DNA of 32,206 nucleotides from Nitrososphaerales archaeon (GTDB lineage: Archaea; Thermoproteota; Nitrososphaeria; Nitrososphaerales; Nitrososphaeraceae): positions 1 through 32,206 of the forward strand of contig JANWKP010000319.1 in the NCBI GenBank assembly GCA_025451315.1, read 5' to 3'. Shown here in pieces: positions 25,480 to 32,206 of the stretch. The notes beneath the pieces are model-generated. The model did no database searches. It worked only from the letters and a program-made list of their open reading frames with translations, and had not been told where the DNA came from. The translations under genes were made by a program, and so were the position numbers. Each line of letters starts with the position of its first letter. The stretch's first letter is position 1.

Positions 25480-27219
25480 TCAACTAATAGTTCCTAATTT
25501 TGTTTTCTCTTTTTCAATCTCGTTTCTCTCAATTTTTTTGAATAATGGTGAGATTTTACCTATTCTATGACCAGGTTGGACTTTTAATTTAGATAAATCA
25601 TCCCATGATTCTTCGTACAATTTGTTATTATTGTTCAATTGTGACCAGATTTTTTCAACAGAATTTGGTATAAATGGTAATAAGAGTACCGCCAGGACTC
25701 TGACTGCATTAATCGAAATATAAAGAGTAGTAGCAGCTGAAGACTTGTCACTCCATGGTTGCTTTTTTTGAAAGTATTGATTAAAAAAATTAGAGAATTT
25801 CAAAATTGTTTTTAATACTTTATCAGTTTCTGTCTTTTTGAATAACTCTTCAATCTCGCTGGATATAGTCATTATTGTATCAAGCCCTTTTTGGTCTTCG
25901 TCTTGATAAATTCCAGGTTCTGGTACGATACCATCATAATGTTTTTTTGTAAAAGACAATGTTCTATTTATGAAATTTCCAATATTATCTATCAGTTCAT
26001 TATTAATTTTGCTAGAGAAGACATCCCAATCAAAATTAATATCATCTTGGTTTGAAGGACTTATAGAAGCAATATAAAATCTTAAATAGTCAGGGTTAAA
26101 GGTAGAGATAAACTCTCTTAGGCTAATATACCAATTTCGGCTTTTTGATATTTTTCTATTATGAAGCATTAAATGACCTCTAACAGGAATATAATCAGGC
26201 AGTTTATATTCCATATTTATTCCCATTCGAATAGCAGGAAGAAAAAGGAAATGATGATATATTATGTCTTTTCCAATGAAATGATAAATAGTAGAAGTAT
26301 TCCAAACATCTTTTCCATCTTTTCCGAACTGTTCTTTTATAAGAGTATTGAAGGTGGATATATAGCATAAATGGTTATCAAACCAACCATAGAATACCTT
26401 TCCCTTTGCATCGTTTACTGGTATGTTTATTCCCCAATCAAGATCTCTAGTAATGTCCCAATCTTGTAATCCTTCTTCAATCCAATGTAGAACGTAGTTT
26501 TTTATATCTACCTGAAGGTTGTTATTGGTTGTTAGCCATTCTTTTAGATCATCAGAAAAGTTTGATAATTTAAAAAAATAATGATTGCTAGATTTCTTTA
26601 TGGGTGATTTTCCACAAATCCCACATTTTGGATCTAAGATTTCTTCAGGAACTCTTCCACATTTCTCACATAAATCTGAATATTGGTCATTTGACTTACA
26701 ATAAGGACAAGTTCCTATAACATATCTATCAGGTAAAAATTTGTTATCAAAATCACAATAAAATTGAATTACTTCTTTTTCATATATATGACCATTATTT
26801 CTCAATTTATTGAAAACATTTTGTACAAATTCTTGGTTTTCATGAGAGCTTGTCTTATAAAATTTATCGAAAGATATCCCAATCGCATTAAAATCTTCAA
26901 GATCGCGTTTGTTCCAGTACTCAACAAATTCCTTAGGAGTTTTTTTTTCTTGTTCTGCTTTAATTAAAATTGGGGTACCAAAATCATCCGAGGCACAAAC
27001 ATGAAATACTTTCTTTTTTGATATTCGTAAAAATCTGGTAAAAATATCGGCCGGCAGATATGTTGAAGAAATATGTCCTAGATGGATTTCACCATTCGCA
27101 TAGGGAAGTGCTGTCGTAACGACTATTGGTGTATCAGCTTCTACATCTATACTCTTATTATTATAAGATGATAATTCATTAGTAGAGTAAAAATCATTGT
27201 TATTCCTGTTGGAGAGCAT
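25480..27219 (-). CDS. metG: Methionyl-tRNA synthetase
   Basis: Class I synthetase charging tRNA-Met. The 579-residue chain has the HIGH-type motif HLGH at 46-49 after TTALPYANG, a four-cysteine zinc knuckle (CPYC, CEKC and CGIC between about 171 and 207, with more Cys than the minimal site), and the KMSKS-type motif as KISKS near residue 357. An anticodon-binding helical domain follows. It lacks the C-terminal EMAP/OB tRNA-binding domain seen in many bacterial enzymes, which in archaea is often a separate protein. About 30 residues precede the usual start, rich in Asn and Ser; a later start cannot be excluded, but no Met occurs between the first residue and TTALPY. It heads an operon with nadM. 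Confidence 0.95.
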   Translation of the reverse strand: MLSNRNNNDFYSTNELSSYNNKSIDVEADTPIVVTTALPYANGEIHLGHISSTYLPADIFTRFLRISKKKVFHVCASDDFGTPILIKAEQEKKTPKEFVEYWNKRDLEDFNAIGISFDKFYKTSSHENQEFVQNVFNKLRNNGHIYEKEVIQFYCDFDNKFLPDRYVIGTCPYCKSNDQYSDLCEKCGRVPEEILDPKCGICGKSPIKKSSNHYFFKLSNFSDDLKEWLTTNNNLQVDIKNYVLHWIEEGLQDWDITRDLDWGINIPVNDAKGKVFYGWFDNHLCYISTFNTLIKEQFGKDGKDVWNTSTIYHFIGKDIIYHHFLFLPAIRMGINMEYKLPDYIPVRGHLMLHNRKISKSRNWYISLREFISTFNPDYLRFYIASISPSNQDDINFDWDVFSSKINNELIDNIGNFINRTLSFTKKHYDGIVPEPGIYQDEDQKGLDTIMTISSEIEELFKKTETDKVLKTILKFSNFFNQYFQKKQPWSDKSSAATTLYISINAVRVLAVLLLPFIPNSVEKIWSQLNNNNKLYEESWDDLSKLKVQPGHRIGKISPLFKKIERNEIEKEKTKLGTIS

Positions 27220-27499
27220 TCGATGATAGGAATTTTAAATTTCCGTAATAAAATGATATTGGGGTCCTACAATAGTGGCGTAATTTTATAAAGCTGATAG
27301 TTAATGGCAAGAAACATTACTTTTATCCTTTATAACAAAAGTTTATTTGGCAATATTTATGTTATTTTGGTGCTCACAAACGGCCCATTTTATCTGATAG
27401 TTTCTCTTGTTCTGAAGAACATTATATTTATTTACTTATTTTTTGTTGGACAAGATATATGAAACTTTTATTTAACTGGTATTATTAATTAAATAATTT

Positions 27500-28777
27500 T
27501 CAGTAATTAAGATAAGCTTTAGTTTGATAGTCAACTTGATCTCTGGTAAGTTTATCAATTTTTATACCAAATGAAGATAGAGCCAAATGTGCAACTTGGT
27601 CATCTATTTTTTTGGGTACCTGATGAAATTCTCTTCCTAACTTTTTATAGTTTTTTAAAATAAATAATATAGATAATAACTGATTTGAAAAAGATAAATC
27701 CATTACTTCTGGTGAATTTCCCTCTCCCCCTACTAAATTGATAACTCTTCCTTTTGCAATTAGGTTAATTTTTTTTCCTTTAATATTGAAGGATTCTACA
27801 TTTGGTCTCAACTGATTGGGGTGGTTATCTTGACTATACAAGTAGGCAACATCTATTTCTACATCAAAATGTCCAGCGTTAGCAAGAAACGCTCCATTTT
27901 TTATGATATCAAAATCGTATCGGGATATCACATCTTTTTGGCCCGTACAGGTAATGAAACAATCACCTTTTGGTAAGATAGCCTCAAGTCTTTGTACATT
28001 GAAGCCATCCATATGGGCTTCTAACGCTTTTATTGGATCTACTTCGGTAATCGTAACCATTGCTCCTAAACCTCTAAGGCAGGACGATACTCCTCTACCT
28101 ACCCATCCATAGCCACATACCACAAATCGTTTGCCGGCGATCAATATGCCTAAAGTTCTTAATACCCCGTAAACCGTGCTTTGGCCTGTTCCATATCTAT
28201 TATCAAAAAAGGATTTTGATTTGGCATTATTAACACCTATTATAGGATAATCCAAACCAGTTGTGGATTGAAGTGATAATATTCTAAAAATTCCCGAGGT
28301 AGTTTCTTCTGTACCACCATATACTCCTTTTATTTTTCTTTGATGAATAATACTATGTAGTTCTGCCCCATCATCTATAACTACATGTGGATTTGTATTT
28401 GAGACTTTAATAATATTTTCAAAAAACTCTTTTCTATTGGGATCTTTTTTTGCAAATACATTTATCTCATTGTATCGTAAAAATTCGATAATTTCAGCTT
28501 GAATAGATAGAGGATTTGCTGAACAAATGGAAATTTGTGCTCCAAGGGCTTTTGCAGCCATTATTAGCACAGAGGTTTCTTTTGTTATATGTAAACAAAA
28601 CCCTAAATTAAAGTTGGATAACGGTTTTGACCTTTGATATTTTTTTGATATTTTAATAATAACTTTCATTAGACTTGTCGCCCATTCATATTCTAATTTT
28701 CCTCTTTCAACCAAATCTCGAGAAGTATTACTTTTTACTGCAAGAGGTTTTTTAGGTGATGAAGATTGAATTTTCAT
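27500..28777 (-). CDS. ahcY: Adenosylhomocysteinase
   Basis: The enzyme splits S-adenosylhomocysteine to adenosine and homocysteine, clearing the inhibitor made by methyltransferases. The 425-residue chain matches the archaeal/thermophilic length, lacking insertions of the eukaryotic form. Visible are the CLHITKETSVLI and ALGAQI segments near the N-terminus, VIDDGAELH, GGTEETTSGI, the NN-AKSK-FFDNRYGTGQS substrate region, and the NAD motif VVCGYGWVGRG near residue 218-228 with TEVDP at the end of the second strand. The typical C-terminal tail, DQ-DYQTKAYLNY, ends in Tyr as expected. It is a single gene upstream of the metG operon by orientation but separated from it by 280 nt. Confidence 0.95.
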   Translation of the reverse strand: MKIQSSSPKKPLAVKSNTSRDLVERGKLEYEWATSLMKVIIKISKKYQRSKPLSNFNLGFCLHITKETSVLIMAAKALGAQISICSANPLSIQAEIIEFLRYNEINVFAKKDPNRKEFFENIIKVSNTNPHVVIDDGAELHSIIHQRKIKGVYGGTEETTSGIFRILSLQSTTGLDYPIIGVNNAKSKSFFDNRYGTGQSTVYGVLRTLGILIAGKRFVVCGYGWVGRGVSSCLRGLGAMVTITEVDPIKALEAHMDGFNVQRLEAILPKGDCFITCTGQKDVISRYDFDIIKNGAFLANAGHFDVEIDVAYLYSQDNHPNQLRPNVESFNIKGKKINLIAKGRVINLVGGEGNSPEVMDLSFSNQLLSILFILKNYKKLGREFHQVPKKIDDQVAHLALSSFGIKIDKLTRDQVDYQTKAYLNY

Positions 28778-29058
28778 TTAGTATTATTATTAAAGTAGAT
28801 AGATATTTAATGTCAAATATTATTAAGTAGACCTTATGAAGGTTACGGCCAGAATAGATATTTTGGATCAATTTATTTAAGGATAAAGTAATCCTATACT
28901 CTCATTTTTTGCACACAATTTTGATGTATTTAATATTTTATACATGAATATTTCTCAATATAACAGAACCGATACTTTGCTTTAGACAACATTGCATTTA
29001 ATTAACATAAAGAGTGGTAAGAAAATTATAACCGATACTCAATTAAAATTGTAAGTTC

Positions 29059-29364
29059 ATGGCTTGGATAAAAATTGCTCAGACAAGTGACATTCCTAAC
29101 AATAAAGGTAAGGAAGTAAAGGTAGATGGAAATCGAGTAGCAATCTTTCATGCAAATGGAAAATACTACGCTCTAGAAGCATTGTGTCGACACCAAGATG
29201 GGTCACTTGCACCAGGGAAAATTGATGGCGAAGTAGTAGAATGTCCCCTTCATTTTTGGCACTATAACATTAGAACTGGAGAATTACTTGACTATCTTAA
29301 AGATGTAAAATTGGAAACTTATAAGCTAGACATACGGGGAAACGATATTTTTATCGATATTTAG
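29059..29364 (+). CDS. Rieske-type [2Fe-2S] ferredoxin
   Basis: This 101-residue soluble protein is a single Rieske domain. The cluster ligands are clear: C43-R-H45 and C62-PL-H65, with about 16 residues between. The strand pattern around them (YYALEALCRHQDGSLAPGK and VVECPLHFWHYNIRTGELLD) is that of NirD/ferredoxin-component types. There is no membrane helix or catalytic domain, so it should carry electrons to an oxygenase or reductase encoded elsewhere. The Trp-Phe after the second pair is slightly unusual (many have PxHGxxF). It precedes cysS by 54 nt; a functional link is not obvious. Confidence 0.92.
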   Translation: MAWIKIAQTSDIPNNKGKEVKVDGNRVAIFHANGKYYALEALCRHQDGSLAPGKIDGEVVECPLHFWHYNIRTGELLDYLKDVKLETYKLDIRGNDIFIDI

Positions 29365-29418
29365 TGAGTTGCCTTTTCTTCTTTTCTTATATATTTGAAG
29401 CTTGATTAAATAAAAAGA

Positions 29419-30810
29419 TTGATTTTGAAAATATATAATACTCTTTCCACAAAAGTTGATGAATTACAATTTAATAATAATATTAAAATTTATTTATGTG
29501 GAGTAACAGTTTACGACGAATCTCACATTGGACACGCAAGAACTATTATTATATTTGACGTCTTACATAGATATCTTTTATCAAGGCACCATAAAGTAAC
29601 ATTCATTCAGACTATTACCGATATTGATGACAAAATAATAAAAAAAGCTAACTCTCTCAATAAAGACTACAAAGAAATATCTCAAAAATATATTAAGCAA
29701 TATTTGGAGGATGCATCTAAATTAAACGTATTAGAAGGAGTTCATTATCCAAAGGCTACTGATCATATCTCCAATATGATAGAATTAATAGAATATTTGC
29801 TTGAAAAAAATTATGCTTATATTACTTTAAATGGAATTTATTTTGAAGTAAAAAAATTTTCTCAGTATGGAAAATTATCTAAGACAACTACTGAAAGTAT
29901 TAATTCTGGGATGAGAGTAGAGATTGATCCTACAAAAAAAGATCCGCTTGATTTTGCCTTGTGGAAATTTTCATCTGACTCGCCTATATGGGAAAGTCCT
30001 TGGGGAGCAGGTCGTCCAGGATGGCACATAGAATGTTCTGCAATGGCTTTAAGACATCTTGGTAATACAATTGATATTCATGGTGGTGGAAACGATCTTA
30101 TTTTTCCTCACCATGAAAACGAAATAGCCCAGTCTGAATCAAAGACAGGGAAAGAATTTGCAAAGATTTGGATGCATTGCGGTATGGTAAATATTAATTC
30201 TGAAAAGATGTCAAAATCCCTAGGCAATATAATTTCTATACGAAATGCTATTGACAAATGGGGAGCAAATGCCATAAGAATTTTGTGTATATCTACACAA
30301 TATTCGAAACCTTTAGAATATACCGTTTCCAATCTTATCGAATCTCAGTCTAAATGGAGAATGATTGAGCATTGTTTTTATGAATTACAGTTTCCTATCG
30401 TAGATGAAGAAGAAACTTTTGATGCCTTAATATTATCAGAGAATACTCTAAATTCTGTAAGAATTTATATAGAAAATGATTTTAATACTCCTTTAGCACT
30501 TAGTGAATTTTTGAAATTTGTTTCTGAATTGAATAATTATGCGACTATGGAAAAGATAACAAAAAAAATTTCAAATATTGTATTTCCAATCTTTAATGAA
30601 ATTTTGTATATTTTCGGACTTAGAGTGTTAGAATTGTCGGGCAAAGAGGTAGATGAAATAAATCACCAAATACTTGAGAGGAATAAATTTAGAAAAAATA
30701 AAGAATTTGAAAAGGCCGACACCATTCGCATCAAATTAAAAGAAAAGTATGGAATAGAATTAATCGATCATAAAAATTACAGAACTATTTGGAAAAAAAT
30801 TGAGAAATAA
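29419..30810 (+). CDS. cysS: Cysteinyl-tRNA synthetase
   Basis: Class I synthetase charging tRNA-Cys. The 463-residue chain has the zinc ligand C27 in YLCGVTVYD, the HIGH motif exactly at 36-39, GWHIECSAMA and HHENEIAQSE with the further zinc ligands, and KMSKSLGN near residue 264. A C-terminal DALR-type helical domain ends in IDHKNYRTIWKKI. The frame has no ATG at its front: TTG at 29419 or the TTG at 29425 (LKIYNT, where bacterial homologues begin) are both plausible. The preceding AAAAAG has only weak ribosome-site character. It may share a transcript with the Rieske gene. Confidence 0.95.
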   Translation: MILKIYNTLSTKVDELQFNNNIKIYLCGVTVYDESHIGHARTIIIFDVLHRYLLSRHHKVTFIQTITDIDDKIIKKANSLNKDYKEISQKYIKQYLEDASKLNVLEGVHYPKATDHISNMIELIEYLLEKNYAYITLNGIYFEVKKFSQYGKLSKTTTESINSGMRVEIDPTKKDPLDFALWKFSSDSPIWESPWGAGRPGWHIECSAMALRHLGNTIDIHGGGNDLIFPHHENEIAQSESKTGKEFAKIWMHCGMVNINSEKMSKSLGNIISIRNAIDKWGANAIRILCISTQYSKPLEYTVSNLIESQSKWRMIEHCFYELQFPIVDEEETFDALILSENTLNSVRIYIENDFNTPLALSEFLKFVSELNNYATMEKITKKISNIVFPIFNEILYIFGLRVLELSGKEVDEINHQILERNKFRKNKEFEKADTIRIKLKEKYGIELIDHKNYRTIWKKIEK

Positions 30811-31682
30811 TGTCCTAGAAAAAGCCAAAAACAAGAATTCAATTAAAACTCTAAATAATTTTAATATTTATATATAACTTTAAGGTATTTTCAATGCTTA
30901 AGTAATTTTTTATGTATCTTAATGATGACATATTAATTGGATATATTTAGCCCTACCTTACATCAAATTTATAAAAAACCAACTTGTTTAATAATCTAAG
31001 ATTCTAAAGACAAATTTTGTTGATGGTAACTCAATAATTCTTTTATTTTTTTGAATTTGATTTGATTATTTGAAACAAAGGAAATGAACAATTATGCAAG
31101 ATTGAATACAATTCTCTTAAAAGATGAATTAACTCTCTATATCTTTTTGGCCAAATTAAAGGAATTATGACATTTAATAATGTAATTTTACCTAGTTGTT
31201 AATCGGACATAGCAGGATGATGGGAAGTTATATCTACATCAAAATGTGATTATTCTTGATCCTGGAAAACTTCTAGTTTGAATTATTTTCTTCGACTTAT
31301 AGCGTGGATAAAATAGAAAATATTTTATAGAGTATGTTATCATTTTCGGTAAGGATAAAGCATTCTCTAAATCTTAGAATATGACGGTTAGATTGTAGTA
31401 AATTCTATTATAGCAATAGCATTTTTACAATAATCGGTCTATATTACGAATAATATTACAGTTGATGAAGTAATGTTGGACAAAAATGAAAAATAGAATC
31501 AGAATAACAGAGGCAATAACTGTACCATTTTTAATAACATCTAAAACACCTACTACTTTTGGAGTAATAATCGTCAGCTCTGACTTATTAATTTCTTCAA
31601 TAAAATCTTATAAAGTATAATGGTATTCAGATGAATATATAACCAATACCTTTGTTCAAGATTATTATAAAAACCTAAATAT
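30811..31682. other. About 870 bp with no confident gene
   Basis: AT-rich DNA after cysS. A minus-strand open frame without an ATG, GTG or TTG start (31425-31607) encodes a stretch with a membrane-helix look; a plus-strand 44-codon frame (31486-31620) overlaps it on the other strand. Neither can be called a gene with confidence. The remainder has no motif-bearing frame. Confidence 0.5.
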
Positions 31683-31868
31683 TTAATCTGCAGCGCCGCC
31701 ACTACATGCACAATATCCGAACTCATCAATTCGAGTATTACAAAGGATGCAGTATCCAAACCTATTATAATCCACATCGACAGCATACTTTCCAAAAATT
31801 TTAAGATGATCATCATCCTCATCTGAATCATCATCTAATGAAATAAAATTTCGAACAATATCGAACAT
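31683..31868 (-). CDS. Acidic small protein with C-terminal CxxC...CxC motif (61 aa)
   Basis: The chosen start (MFDIVRNFIS) gives 61 residues. A long acidic run (LDDDSDEDDDHLKIF) is followed by AVDVDYNRFGYC and a Cys cluster: C-x2-C (YCILCN), then C-x-C (YCACSGG), ending GGAAD. The paired cysteines look like a zinc site. The frame stays open to another ATG at 31955 (90 residues), but the extra N-terminal part is AT-rich and lacks clear protein character, while GGA stands 3 nt before the ATG used here. An intermediate ATG at 31907 is also possible. The protein is probably cytoplasmic and its function is unknown. No close neighbour is on the same strand. Confidence 0.6.
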   Translation of the reverse strand: MFDIVRNFISLDDDSDEDDDHLKIFGKYAVDVDYNRFGYCILCNTRIDEFGYCACSGGAAD

Positions 31869-32100
31869 ATTTCCTACTATTACATGGTAAGCAGAGGTTA
31901 AAAACATTATGATAATTTTAGAGAATTGAATAGATCTATGTACTCGTTCATTCAAAATAATAGGCTTGACAATTATTTTAATTATGAAATGTTCCCTTGT
32001 TACATATTAAAAATTATGATTCGGTTATATATAATAACTAGATAATTTTGCTGTGTAACTAAAAATAAAAAAAAGTGATAATGTTACCAATTACTACATC

Positions 32101-32206
32101 TTATTGGTATTGTGGCTTTCCTTGTGGGTATTTTGGTTTATCATATGGGTCAGATTGGTATTGTGGCTTTCCTTGTGGGTATTTTGGTTTATCATATGGG
32201 TCAGAT
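32101..32206 (-). CDS. C-terminus of a 17-residue tandem-repeat protein, cut by the window edge
   Basis: Read on the minus strand, the frame enters from the right edge and ends at TAA (complement of 32101-32103). The 34 codons are exactly two copies of a 17-residue unit, DPYDKPKYPQGKPQYQS, the last ending at Gln before the stop. The unit is rich in Pro, Lys, Tyr and Gln with no hydrophobic core, so this part is disordered. Such repeats recall mussel-type or wall-associated low-complexity tails, though the N-terminal part, which would tell whether it is secreted, lies outside the window. The frame is supported by the in-frame repeat length (51 bp) and absence of stops. Confidence 0.6.
   Translation of the reverse strand, partial: SDPYDKPKYPQGKPQYQSDPYDKPKYPQGKPQYQ
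32105..32206. repeat. 51-bp tandem repeat, two units visible
   Basis: Two identical 51-bp units occupy 32105-32155 and 32156-32206, and the array continues past the window. Perfect DNA identity suggests recent expansion. The unit length is a multiple of three, in keeping with a coding repeat on the minus strand. Confidence 0.95.

Noticed and set aside
31574-31834. 86-codon minus-strand frame overlapping the acidic Cys protein
   Set aside because: It reads the same bases in another frame, is Ile/Met/Leu-rich and lacks motifs, while the other frame holds the CxxC/CxC cluster.

Overview
The window is a strongly AT-rich stretch of chromosome from an archaeon, most probably an ammonia-oxidising Nitrososphaerota (Thaumarchaeota), perhaps close to Candidatus Nitrosocosmicus. 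The organism is inferred from the gene set: split methylmalonyl-CoA mutase with its epimerase and MeaB chaperone (the succinyl-CoA branch of the thaumarchaeal 3-hydroxypropionate/4-hydroxybutyrate CO2-fixation cycle), archaeal-type NadM, archaeal-length MetG and AhcY, a MOFRL-type glycerate 2-kinase, a UbiA prenyltransferase, many tiny Cys-rich zinc proteins, and secreted acidic proteins rich in N-glycosylation sequons. I see no rRNA, tRNA or CRISPR array.

Layout. 1-2.4 kb: the truncated start of an unknown minus-strand gene, a 52-residue Cys-rich protein, about 1 kb of apparently empty DNA, then biotin-protein ligase. 2.5-6.6 kb: glycerate 2-kinase, a DUF2203 protein, a decayed DDE transposase, a UbiA prenyltransferase and a small zinc ribbon. 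6.6-9.7 kb: about 1 kb without a recognisable gene, then a plus-strand cluster of YHS/TRASH mini-protein, zinc-dependent dehydrogenase and LsrF-like aldolase/thiolase. 9.9-12.3 kb: two exported proteins, one built of RTX-like calcium-binding repeats and one a long acidic, sequon-rich protein with tandem repeats and two MopE-like metal-binding motifs. 12.5-16.3 kb: a tight ilvB-ilvN-leuA operon. 16.9-22.0 kb: methylmalonyl-CoA epimerase, a leuB-like dehydrogenase, meaB-mcmA on the minus strand and the B12-binding mutase subunit diverging from them. 22.2-24.4 kb: an SPFH/prohibitin protein and ilvC. 24.8-28.8 kb: a metG-nadM-zinc-ribbon operon and ahcY. 29.0-30.8 kb: a Rieske ferredoxin and cysS. 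30.8 kb to the end: mostly non-coding, one acidic Cys-motif mini-protein, and the C-terminus of a protein made of 17-residue tandem repeats.

How it fits together. Biotin ligase would activate the acetyl/propionyl-CoA carboxylase whose product is processed by the epimerase, the B12-dependent mutase and MeaB encoded here. IlvBN, IlvC, LeuA and LeuB cover much of branched-chain amino acid synthesis, although ilvD and leuCD are not in the window. MetG, CysS, NadM and AhcY are housekeeping functions. The least explained parts are the paired secreted proteins at 9.9-12.3 kb, the dehydrogenase plus LsrF-like pair, the Pro/Lys/Tyr/Gln repeat protein at the right edge, and a set of very small Cys-motif proteins. 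I do not see strong evidence for a wholly new multi-gene system.
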